DNA of 64,000 nt, taken from assembly GCA_013399305.1 (NCBI GenBank), contig VXAI01000083.1:3252960-3316959 (forward strand), written 5' to 3'. Each line of letters starts with the position of its first letter. Position 1 is the stretch's first letter. Source of the DNA: Rostratula benghalensis (taxonomy: Eukaryota > Chordata > Aves > Charadriiformes > Rostratulidae). The translations under genes were made by a program, and so were the position numbers. This document shows, in pieces, positions 35,701 to 47,215 of this stretch. The notes beneath the pieces were generated by a model. The model worked only from the letters and a program-made list of their open reading frames with translations, made no database searches and was not told where the DNA came from.

Positions 35701-36404
35701 CATTTATTTTCTGAGACATGAAAATGAATGAATCAGGCAATAGGAAAAGGTATGTATAAAGGGAAACTTTTAAGATATTCTAATGATTCTAATTTTAAAA
35801 GCTGCCATCAAATCTTGATGGATTATGAAAGTGTGTCTAGTTAGACAAATTATAGACATGACACTTTGGAGATCAAAAAGGTACCTTAATTTATCAAATA
35901 GTGACTAAGTACAAGTAGTATGGTTCAACACTGAAGCGTGCTGCTGAGTTCATGTAACTGCATTTAGAGGGTGTGAAGACGTAATGAACAGCACAAGTTC
36001 AATGTTTTAGGTTATTCACAAAGATTTAGCATTTATTTTAAGGACATTATCTGTATGCCTAACTTCATGGGCCCATGGTAGCAAAACATAAGGCAGAGTT
36101 TTAAAGAGATTAGCAACAAGGGGTTGACATATATTTAGATATTCTACAGGAAAGATGTTGAATGATCCTGTAATCCATTTTATATTGCATGCAGCATTTA
36201 ACATCAATGCTCAACTCCCATTCTGCCAGGATGAAATGTTACATATTTTGTCAGAATAAAGAAAAAAAATTTTTTTTTTTTGTCCTTAACTCAATTTACT
36301 CATTCTTAGTGCTGGAGTTTAAAGGGAATTGCTTTGCTTTTCTTGCAACTATAAATGAAGCAAACTTTTTATTCAAGTATATTACTTAGATTTACATACA
36401 ATTA
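35701..36404. other. Unique non-coding stretch
   Basis: A T-rich tract lies at 36269-36281. No exon is recognised between the two CR1-derived pieces. Confidence 0.5.
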
Positions 36405-36442
36405 TGGAATCTTAGAATGGTTAGAATTGGAAGAGATCTTAC
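36405..36442 (-). mobile_element. Short CR1 3'-end fragment
   Basis: TGGAATCTTAGAATGGTTAG, followed by AATTGGAAGAGATCTTA, matches the antisense CR1 3' end (GAATCATAGAATGGTTTGGG, then TTGGAAGGGACCTTA) over about 38 bp. After this the similarity stops, so this is a very short insertion or the only surviving part. Confidence 0.6.
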
Positions 36443-39400
36443 CAAGATGCTGGATTAGCAGATTCTGTTTTTCCTCTCTGCTAAGAATTGGGCTGATTTA
36501 AATGTCCTCACTCTCACACCATCTTGCATAAAGCTGATACACAGACTCGGGCAAAACTTTCTAGGTTCTCCCCAAATTGAGAGGGATAGATATGGTTGGT
36601 TTCATAGTTCACTGTAACAACAATATTTATCATAATGCCTTCATTGGCAATGTAGGAAAGAACCTCAGCAGGAACATGGAACACAAATTGCCTGCCTTTG
36701 TATCTAAGATAGCTGAATAATTATGACTACAGAACACATGAACTACACCACAATCTAAAAACTGAGGTTACATCTAATTGTGAAACCTAAGTCTCCGTGT
36801 CTCAGGAAATTTAAATCTGGATTTGAGAAGCGATGTGAGCAAATTAGATACCCACAATTAACCAACGTGGATTGCTATGTCTTTCTGTAAATCACTATTT
36901 ACAGTCTACCTTACTTGCCTACTTCTACTTTGAATGTGAGAAATATATACTGTAGTATACACATGATGAATCAAGTAATTTCCTTTATTTATACACAATT
37001 TAAAAGCTAAAAAAAAGAGCTAGATTTAAGTCGCCTTATCATCTCTTTAATAATGGCATATTTAAGACACCTATTGAAAGCCCATAAGGTGAATTTAACA
37101 AATAAAAGTTACAGTCCCACTGCAGCACATTATTCAAAGGAATTGTTTTACGATACCACAGTCATTTTAGTGAGACAATTCCATTCTGGGAAGTATGGCA
37201 CTGTATCTTTTCAATAACAACGTTTACTGTCAGTCCTAAATGTGTTTGATTGTCAGCAATGACACACTCACAGGGCAGTTAACCCTGGCAGGAAATGCAC
37301 ACGAGAAGATAACACATTAAAAGTCTTTGCAATCCATCATCTGGTTGCATTATCTTTGTAACAGCCCCATGGAGCTGCAGACAAATTCTCCATATTCTCT
37401 ATTGAAGGTGGAGCTTTCTGTGCGCACTTGCATTCCACAAAACCAGAACTGGATAGTTCTGCTTCCTAAAAAAGTACTGGGACAATACTGAGAATCGTCC
37501 CCCTGTCTGCCTCAGACAGCAAAAAGGAATTGTCTCTCAGCAGCTCAGTGCTCTCAGTGAGAAGCCTGGCACAAAGGCAAAGCACTGGGATTATGCTGCC
37601 AGAATCACTCAAGTAGTGTGAGATTTAGTTCTCCCAAAATATAGAGAATGTCAGATTGTGGGAAGCTGTTCTTGCTTGTAAGCACTTCCCAGATCATCCT
37701 GAGTTATAGCTATATACCTGTACTAAAAGCCTACAATAGCATTTCTTTTTGCCTTTTGAGATTTCCATTGAAGACGCTTAAAGCTGCAACTACTCTCACT
37801 GATATAAAACCATGTTAGAATCCAAAATCTGTGTCATTTGCCAATACAGATTTTTTTTTTACCTTTCTACTTAAGAGTAATTTTATCTAATTAAATAGCA
37901 ATACATTTTTCACATGAAAAGCAACTGTTCATAGTAGCCAGTAACGAGTAAATGATGGTATTGTAATACCAACCCACAAATTAATATTTTTCCACACACA
38001 TTCATTATTTTTTGCATTTAAGATTTCTCCTTCTGCACCCTGTTCACACACAATTCTTTGTAAATACCTGGCATCTCTACTTATAGTTCAATTATCTGGA
38101 ATTTTGGACAAGTTTTGTTACATTGTATGTCACAGATCAGGTGGTGATTGGATCAGACTGTTTTTTGACAAGCAGAGATTTTACAGAAGTTTTTGAGGAA
38201 AGAACGTAACTTAAGAAAGGCAGAAGATACACACGTTCAGAAATATTTACCAAGGGGATTGTGTAGAATTTCTGACTCTTTGGAACGAGGAGTACTTTGC
38301 CTGAAATAGCATTACAAGGAAAATCAGGATTACAAATTGGGAATTTCTTTCATCCTCTCTGCCAAGAATAATTCTGTGAAATGAGCATTGGGTATTTTCT
38401 GCTTAATTTAAGGTCCCTTTGTCTTAGAAATTTGGTGAAGACTGTAGTAAGCCTATTTCAGCTCCCTGTGCAGTCACAGAGAGAAAGCTGTCAACATATG
38501 AAATCAAATAATAAAGACATCCAGGCCCACTCTTTGCAAGCTCAATAAACAAATCTCCTTAACATTACTTATTACTAGGCAGTAATTCATACTTGGAAAA
38601 TTACGAAGCCTAGAAATAAAAGTATTTTAAATTAATATATACTTGAATATATGCAAATACATATTCCTAAAAAAAATTTATCACCCATGTCATGAACACA
38701 TTTGCATACACTTATTGTTTACTAATTATTGCAGTATTTATGTTAGATATTTTTCTGATTTCTGAGAAGAAATGTAGTAGTAGGCTTCAAAGTCAATCCA
38801 CAAAACCAGCTACTGCTAAAGTCTAACAGACTACACAAATGCTCTATGCTGAAAAGGACCAATACAGATATATTGAATGTATCTATCAAGCTTGCACAAT
38901 GCTTAAAACTAAATTAACCAAAAAAATCATGGCATAGTAGGAATTTAGCCTTACAAAGCTTATGCTCCTTTACCTGCTTTTGAGGTTACCAAGGTCTGAT
39001 ATCAATATTCTTAATACTGAGTTTGAAATTCCCTTACAGAAAACTCTTTATCTCTTGAAAACTGCTCTGAATCCAGAATTAATACATCTAGGGTCTGGAT
39101 ATTCTTGTCCTGTGACTTATTTACATAGTTATTGTCCTTTTCACTCTTGGATCGAGAGCTGTTTAAAGATTTTCTTCACAAAATTGATTTCCTAACAAAT
39201 CTAAAATTGCCACTGTATTGCTGTCAGAAATACCCACTCTATATTGTGCAGGCTCCTGTCATTGCATGCGAAGAAACTAGCAGTTTCAGAGATGTGTAAG
39301 AAGAGGGAAAGCACAAGAAATAATCCTTCTTTGCATCTCTGTGTAGTGATTGTAAATTTAATTTACAGTTTCATTTAACTTGACTCCATTACCTAACAGG

Positions 39401-40329
39401 GATTTCCCCCATCATACCTGCTCTGCTACTCAAAGAATAAGAGAATGGTATGAATTTGGATTCAGAGCAAATTATGGCAGGAACTAAACAATTAATAAGC
39501 TAGAAAAAGAAATGGAATCCCCAGAAAGAAGACAACCGTTGAGATTTTCAGAAACATTCTTTAAAGTTTCATCTTAAGTCCCATTAATTTCAAAGAGAGT
39601 AAGGAAAATAGACAAAGTCAGGCACTGCCCCAAAGACTGATCTGAATTAATCAGTTATGCACTGACTGGAGGAATGATTTTTGCTTTTGATTGTCTTTAA
39701 ATTCTATAAAAAGAACACATTTTATTTTAGGATGACTGCAGTTCAAATTCAGTATTGTAGTAAAAACAACATAAGGATGTCCAATCCTACTTGCAGGACA
39801 CTACAAGCTAAGACAGAGGGCTAAGTCTCTTTCAAAAATAAATGCACGGCACAGGCTCTTCGATTTTCAGTTTTCATACTATTCAGGAAGGCCAACAAGA
39901 GCAACAAGAGAAAGAGAATGGCTGATAGATTTCATATGCCTTAGTCAGACTAGATCAACCCCCAAAAGTGACAACTGCATCCCTCAATAAAGTTGTAGCA
40001 GGATGGAAAAAAAGACAGAAACGTTGACAGAACACACTCAAATGATGACTTCCAACAAACATTAGCTCAAACACAGAGGAAGTATTCATTTGAATGCAAG
40101 TTTAGATACAGCATCTGTTAGTTTTACAAGTTAGATCCTTTCCTGCAATTATTCATCACATTAAAAAAAAGAAACATTCATTTTGGTAGCAGTTTAATTT
40201 CTACTTTGTCCAAGATATCCCTGATTGTCCCATTATGAATGGCATTGAAAGATGTACGTTATTGAGCATTAATTCTGGAATTGGGTCATACCTTTACTAA
40301 CCTTAAGAGTTTAGAAAGATTCCCTCTGA
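36443..40329. other. AT-rich unique non-coding stretch
   Basis: A somewhat GC-richer patch lies at 37340-37610 with no open frame of note. No repeat or exon is recognised. Confidence 0.5.
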
Positions 40330-40367
40330 AGTTCTGAAAGTAGATACTAGTTCTGAAAGTAAATATT
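40330..40367. repeat. 19-bp tandem duplication
   Basis: AGTTCTGAAAGTAGATACT is followed at once by AGTTCTGAAAGTAAATATT, with two differences in 19 positions. It is a local slippage-type duplication. Confidence 0.7.
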
Positions 40368-40563
40368 TCAGCCAGTATACAATAGTAGAATTACATACAA
40401 TTAGCTAGGAAAGTACATACCCTAAACTCATCTACAGCATGTACCTTATGAAAATAAAACTCTTTTTCAATACAAATCCATAAAAGCACATAAAGGCTGT
40501 CACTGGTTTTCAAATGACGATGTAATTTTCTTACGTGATAATTTAGACAAATGGTGTCAAATT

Positions 40564-40598
40564 AAAAAAAAAAAAAAAAAAACCAACCCCAACAATCG
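40564..40598. repeat. Poly(A) tract with CCAACCCC tail
   Basis: Nineteen A are followed by CCAACCCCAACAATC. The same A-run plus CCAACCCC arrangement occurs at 22586-22603, and in reverse near 8211. It may be a decayed retroposon tail, but no body is recognised. Confidence 0.65.
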
Positions 40599-43500
40599 TG
40601 TTTTATTTTTGAGAATCAATACTGAATATGTGAATTGGAATTCAGAATTTTAATTATACATCACAGAAGTTTTAAGCTTTTATAGGATGAGAGTTTTCTT
40701 GCTTGGTAAAATTTTGTACATTTTTTGTATTTTAAGATATATCAGGAGGCTAATGGCTACAGATTTTCTAACCCAAAAAAATCAAGGGAACAAAATCACA
40801 TGATCTTTGTTTCCACCAAAGAAGAAGATTTGGGTCAACTTCTATGACTTTCTAAAAAGTCCAGATTAAATGCACAGGCAGTTTAGACAGGAAAGGTAGG
40901 TATAAAAACCCCTTGCAGATAGGATGCAGAGATAAATCTCTACTTCCATGAGGCAGTTAACTGACAAAAAGAGGTAACAGAAGTAACATTCACTGCAGCA
41001 CTAATGGTCTTTAGAGTGGGAGGATCACAGAGGGATCATGCTACAAAGCTTGAATCTCTAAAATACTGCATGTAGTTGTTCCTTAGACATCTGAAATATA
41101 AATATTTCCCTACTAAACAATGTATTTCTCACATGAAATTCAATTAACGCATTACCATTAGACAACAAAATATTTTTCAGGGCTGTAACAGTAGCTGGAA
41201 AACTGTCAAGTGTCAGGTTTGGTAGTAACAATGTTGACTCAATATTTCTCCAACACAGTTCTTTGCCTCTCACAAGGGATACCAGCGCACTGTGCAACAC
41301 TTTAATTCCTGACAGTTTTTCTTGCAGGTGTATATAGTCAATCTATTTGCCATTTCTTCTGTTTCACTCCCAAAAGAATACACCTTTATTGGATCTAAAA
41401 GCAAGTGACATATTTCCCCTTAACTGAGCAGTCTCAGACACTTCTTTTATAAATAAGTTATTTTAGAAATGTTTCTGTATGTGATAAACTGGAAAAGGCT
41501 ATCTGATGTATGGTAAGCTAAGAACTAGAGTCTCCAAAAATTTTCCTTGAGGAAGCATTTTCATACCAAATGAAAAGCTGTATGTTTGCTGTTACACAGG
41601 CAGGAGCAACATGGACAAAGGCATACAAAAGGTATAGGAGAGGTGAGATATTTCCAGAAAAAAATCCAAAAATTTAAACACCAATGAAAATAAAAATGCC
41701 TTCCTGCCCACTGTTAGAGAAACATACAGATTTTCTAACCAATTTTATATATGATCTAAGTTTATGTAATTTAATACAAGAGATACTGTATTCCATGAAC
41801 ATGATGGATAGTCATTCCACATCCCAAACAATGCAAACACTTCCTGCAAATAAAGATGTATTTCAAAATTTGGTAAAGCTCAACACGGGAAGAACTATTC
41901 AAGGTCAATGCGAGTATAATATTAGCTTTGTGAGTGTAATGACAAAACTACAGCACCAGACCCTCAGCTCATATAAACTAAGGACTACACTGTACAGTCA
42001 TAACACCTTAAGTTACAATGAACAAATGAAATAAAGACATCACCAGTGGGAATCAATAGCAGTATTTTAAAGGCTATAACTAACTGTAACTATTTATGTA
42101 AAAAAAAAAGTAGTTTATCAGTCTATATTGTTAAAATCCCAAATCAACATTCTTTAATATTGCTCTCCCCCAGAACAGGCTACTAGTTGCCTTGTGAATG
42201 TACCAGCAAAACAAGATTTCCTACATGCACTTTCCTACTAATTCTTTATTCAAGAGAAAACCAAATTCTAAAAACAAAGCTATCCACCCAAGATTTTTTT
42301 AGACAATAAATATTGTGCTAAAAGCTAACAATATAACTTCTCATTTCATTTGCCAAAGATCTGTATATGTAAAACATACTCCAAAGTACAGTTACTCTTG
42401 GTTCAACTAAATCAAATGAAAAGAAAACCCAGCATTCTTTGATCTGAAACATGCAGAACCATAAAATGTTTGGACATGATAAAAATTTGACATTGTGGAT
42501 AAGCTTCACATCTTTTATTCTTTTTCATAAAGAAGTGTCAGACAACTATATAAAAATAATAGATCAAATAAACATAGGCACTGTTGTGCACAAAGCATAA
42601 AACCTTAAAAAAACCCACTGAATAATTTAAGGGAACTCTAACAATACTTGTAATTTACAACACTTGCAATTTTTCATAAAGGAATACTTTTTTAATTTTC
42701 ATCTTTTTTCTATGGTGCTTCAGGAAAAAATGAAGGCAAAAATTGAAACTATAAGTACAAATATTAATGTGTTTGCTTCTAGTATCAGTGCAGTACATGG
42801 TAATGCAATATGCAAAAAATAATTGTCCCAAACCACCACAGTAAACAAGATTTTTGGAGACCAGTATTTTCCCCCCCTGCTATTTACAAAATTACTTCAT
42901 AAAAAAAGGACAATTTTAAAATACTTTCAGAACAGATGATACTTTCCCATTCTGAAACAACAATCACACAGAGAATAAACATATTTTTCTGTTCTAAGCT
43001 AAGTTTTCAGATTTTCAGCAATGTAATTAGCGTTAAGTGCATCAGGCTATTTCTGCATTAACTTGAGTACCTCTGCATTGCACTGCATGACATTTCTTAG
43101 AAGGAAACCAAAGACCTTGTCTTCATTTTAGTCCTGATCTGCTTCTCACGTCTGCTCTGCCACTTTAATATATGCATTTTCTTCCACATCTTGCCCTCTA
43201 ATCAATATTCCTGTGCCCCAACGGTTTAGGTGTCGAAGAAAGAACAGCTCCCCAGAAAAAACACAGACATACAAACAGCCACTAAACATATAATTTGGAG
43301 TTATAATTTGACTTGGAGAAGTTATCGTTTCACACTTGTTCCCTATACCTATGTTTTGTGTGATTATACTTGGACTACTGGTTGCTTGTCCGTAAGAATC
43401 TGTAAGAAATAGCATCCTAAAATGCTGTGTTCCTACCAGCCAACCTTGAAAACAATTTCCTTTTCTTTACCCTTGCTGGACATACCAACACCCTAATACT

Positions 43501-44120
43501 ACTGCTTCCCTTTCTCTCCCACACAGTTTCTCAAGCCTGTATGGCTTTTCCATTGTCACGGCACCATGAGTTTGGATAACACACCTTGCAAGGACCTTGC
43601 ACTTAGGTATTCTGGAGAAAATGTATATACTGTTATTACTATATAACCATTATGGCTAGCTGATACCACTGTTTCAAAATCCTGCATTTGACCAGCCCTC
43701 TAGACTTTTGTTTCTTTAGACACTCCTAACAAATCATAGTGAACTGTCTTGGGTTTACATATTTATGATCCATTGTTACGGAGTTTGATACTCTAAACAG
43801 GTATACTCAGTTTCCATCGTAGCCACAACACATGCAAAATAAATCTTTTTCTTGTTTTTCTCAGTGAATTTTTCTTTCAGAAATTCTAATTATAAAGCAC
43901 CAACTTATTGCCACATCCACTGTCTATGTTTTAATGAAGTGAGGTGCTTTAGGGAGAGACTGTTGTATATACGGGAGATTATTGCTGTTCTCTGATGTAA
44001 GTGTACTGACACAATTGAAAGTGCTTATCACCTGCAGCAGTTTTTCAGCTTCATACTTAAGTTATCATCAATTCCTTTAGTAACTGAACTCATAACAAAC
44101 CAAAAGGAGTAAATGAAATT
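40599..44120. other. AT-rich unique non-coding stretch
   Basis: The longest frame (plus, 41684-42034, 116 codons) shows no domain. No exon or repeat is recognised. Confidence 0.5.
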
Positions 44121-44150
44121 TTTATATATANATATACACACACATGTATT
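44121..44150. repeat. TA/CA dinucleotide microsatellite with one N
   Basis: TTTATATATA-N-ATATACACACACATG is a short mixed dinucleotide repeat. The only ambiguous base of the window is at 44131, inside it, consistent with a length or base polymorphism or an assembly uncertainty. Confidence 0.8.
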
Positions 44151-45073
44151 ATATAGTGGCATACGAGTCACCTTGATCTCTGTTGGGATGGAACTCTAAT
44201 TAACACTGGAACGCATTTTTTCTATAAAAATTTCTGTTGATTGCCCAAGAGGTAACAAGAACTCATTTTGCCAGATGATGTTAACTTTTATGGGTTAAGG
44301 TGGTGCGTTACCAGGAGCCACAACTGTGTTTTATGCTCAGGGCACTTTCTAAGCAACTCAGTATTTTAAGAATCATGGCATTCACATCTGATATAAGAAA
44401 AATTAAGAATAAGTAAGAGAAATTATGAATCATGTATTCAAATATTACAACTGAGAAAAGAATGGTGTTAATATTCTGACACATCACTTTCACATATATT
44501 ACATATTCGATAACTTCAGGTAATTAGAATTAAAACAAAGAAACAAAATTATTGACATTAGCTAGCTGTAAAGAGCAAAGAAAACTGTTGGTATCGCAAT
44601 GAAATGGTCTTTGCAACTCTGAGATTTGCTAAGAGCTCTTGGTAAGATTATTTGCAAATTGGAAGAATATTAAAATCCCTTCCCTATGATGGCTTGGACA
44701 CATATTTATCAGCTTTTCAATATTATATCTTTTTCCAGACATTTTAATATCTAACAACTGTGTAAGATTTCAAGTTAAAATTTAGCTTGGAACACAGGAG
44801 TCTGCATAAAGCAATCTTGTGAATTTAAATAAAACCCCCATTATTTAAAATGGTTTAGACCTCCTTAAAATTTCAAATTTTGAAAATATTTCCCACCTTA
44901 AAAATGCAGTGTTGGATCATTCTAAAGCAGCTTTGTTGCTTGTATGTATTTATTTTGGTAAGCTAGTAAAAGAGAAAGCAAGTAGTGGAACTGCAAGTCT
45001 TCAAAACAAACCACACTTCTTAGGTCAAAAATTCTAAAATACATAACCTAAATGGAAAATTCAACTATGGCTT
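44151..45073. other. Unique non-coding stretch
   Basis: No feature is recognised before the CR1 fragment at 45074. Confidence 0.5.
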
Positions 45074-45200
45074 AGAATCATAGAATTGTCTAAGTTGGAA
45101 GGGACCTTGAATATAATCTAGTCCAAACATTAACCTAACTCCGACAAAAAAATTATCACTAAATACGTCACTAAGCACTAAACTAAGATTTAACTGAAGC
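45074..45200 (-). mobile_element. CR1 LINE 3'-end fragment, diverged
   Basis: The plus strand reads AGAATCATAGAATTGTCTAA, then GTTGGAAGGGACCTTGAATA and AATCTAGTCCAAACATTAAC. It continues through a degraded ACTAAATACGTCACTAAGCACTAAA block that corresponds to the antisense CR1 'CTAAACCATGTCCCTAAGCACC' region. The similarity fades near 45200, which marks the 5' truncation or decay point. Confidence 0.88.
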
Positions 45201-46788
45201 TTCTCTTTCTTTTCAATTTACCTTCTTGATCAAAGGAAACACCAAAACCTTCTTCAACAGAATGTTAGGTCTTTTGAAGCCCTTTCAAACTGTTTTCATT
45301 TCTTTCTACTATTTGCATGGACAAAATTAAGTGTCACAAAAAGAAAAGATAGTTTAATTTTTGCATCCTCGTTCCTCTCAATAAAGAAAAGTATAATTAG
45401 TGATACCAGGTTCTCCAAAGTATCCATTTTTTTCTGAATGGGATACGTTTTCTGTAACACAAAGCCTTAATTCCTATGAGGCACCAGAACAATAAAATCC
45501 CAATGTGGTAAAAACAGTCACTGGATGGTTTAAATGCCCAAATCCAGAATTATCATCCAAAATACCCCCTTGCTAGTACCTTATCTACCGAACTAAATTA
45601 TTCCTTGTGGAAAGGGTGCTAGATGAGAGTGCTAATTCCTCTGTAACTATCAGCTACCCTTGTTCCTCTGCTCTGGTAACAGACAGCAATACCTCAGAGA
45701 AATTAAAGCTGAGGGAACCTTCTCTAGTATTGATGATTCATGTACTACTAGCAGAGTTAACAAAACTTACTTCCCAAGGCTCCTTTTAACAGCTGTAGAC
45801 ACTTCCATTTGAACTGTAACTGTTCCTAGAACTGAGGAGTAGAGTTGAGTTAAACCTCTTCACAAGTCCTCCATGTCATGCCTGCATTAGGGTTTTTCCC
45901 CGCCCCCGGGTAAAACCTGTTGAATTTCAAATTTCGTATCAGCTGATATACATTAAGCCACACAAAGTATGCAGAACAATGAAGACAGATATCTAAGAGC
46001 TCTGAGCCACATATTAAAAAAACCCAACACTCTCTATCCTCTCAGTGAAACCAATTTTACACATTATTTAATTTCACTGCAATCAGTTTGGATTTGCACT
46101 AGAACATTCCTCTTGGCATACAATTACTATGTTTGCTGGGTTTTCAGCTGTTTTTTTAAAAGCCTGCCAAAGAACTATTAGTGTTTCACATATCAGTGAC
46201 ACCTGGCATCCACAGTGACTCTGCAAAATGTAATGGCAGCAAGGGAATTGTTATTGTCTATTGCTTCACTGGTCCATGAACTGAGGAGTTCCTGAGCAAG
46301 TCTTGGCACAGTGCGGCAAAGCAGCTGTTAGGCCCTATTGTTGTCAAGAATATGCATTTTGACAACTACTAATCATGTATTTACTGTGAACAGTGAATAA
46401 TCTTATACATTTATTATTCTCAGAATATATTTACCCAACAAGTAATGGCAGCTCTAAATGAGCTTCTTACGTCCTAGCAAGAAAATACAAACAGTAATTA
46501 ATTAGATTATTGTTTTTCAGCCACAATGTATTTATTTCCCCAGGCCATTCATCAGATGTAACACTAAGTACATAGAGGCAGGTAGCCTTTTGTGGCATTT
46601 ATGGTTATCAAGTTTTTGAGAAAATTCCTTACTAACTATTCTAGGGAACTTCAACTGTCTTTAAGATAGAGATCTAAATTTGTCCTGAAGTGGAACACTT
46701 TAACAAAACAGAAAAATTGCCAGTGCAAGTAAAACAAAATGCTTCAACAGTTGAAAGGGTTTGAGGTGGTACTTTTATATTCTCCATT
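45201..46788. other. Unique non-coding stretch
   Basis: No exon is recognised. A small C-rich patch (CCCCGCCCCCGGG, about 45898-45910) is isolated. Confidence 0.5.
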
Positions 46789-46805
46789 AAAAAAAAAAAA
46801 AAAAA
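46789..46805. repeat. Poly(A) tract, 17 bp
   Basis: A homopolymer of 17 A directly precedes the GC-rich block that begins near 46815. If the two are related, the A run sits on the wrong side to be the tail of a plus-strand retroposon ending at 47215. Confidence 0.8.
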
Positions 46806-46814
46806 TAACCAACA

Positions 46815-47210
46815 TGGTTGCTTTCAGCTGAGGCTCTTGGCCTTGGCCCCACCTGAGCTACAGCCATGTAGTGGGCCATGGACCCCATTAATCCATACCT
46901 AGCCCATGGGCTGATGTCTTGGCCCTGTCCCATCGTTATTGTCATGGCTGGCAGTGAAGGGTTTGTTTCACTCTGATCACGGCCACCAGGCTCCTGATTC
47001 TCTTTCCTGACCTGACCTCAGCCCTGCCCCTTCCTCACAGGGATGCCTGATGGCTGGGACCTGCCCCCAGCTTTTCCTGAGAGCTTGCCCTGTTACCTTG
47101 GTGGAGGGCAGTGGGCAGCCATGCCAGGCTCCATGGGCATTGCCACGTGGCTCTAGGCCTCCAGGTAGCCACCATCCTCTATGCACTGTGCTGATGAGGA
47201 GATAAAGTTA
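46815..47210. repeat. Unclassified GC-rich, CpG-poor block with sharp borders
   Basis: Base composition jumps from the AT-rich background to about 60% G+C (73 of 120 by hand count at 46981-47100) and drops back within a few bases after GAGATAAAGTTACTTG. CpG is scarce, while TG/CA are abundant, as in an old methylated insertion. It contains many CCATGG-like and GGGCCATGG strings. Both strands have partly open frames, but none shows a known domain. The right end (GATGAGGAGATAAAGTTACTTG) is reminiscent of LTR or SINE ends. I interpret it as an inserted repeat or a retroposed/GC-island fragment of unknown family. Confidence 0.45.
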
Positions 47211-47215
47211 CTTGA

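Noticed and set aside
35480..35731. 83-codon plus-strand frame
   Set aside because: It lies mainly within the minus-strand CR1 copy and is an antisense reading of the LINE.
41684..42034. 116-codon plus-strand frame
   Set aside because: It shows no domain or splice context. The composition is that of translated AT-rich non-coding DNA.
46977..47186. 69-codon minus-strand frame rich in Gly, Trp, Arg and Pro
   Set aside because: GC-rich sequence lowers stop-codon frequency. No domain is seen, and the block looks like an insertion and not an exon.
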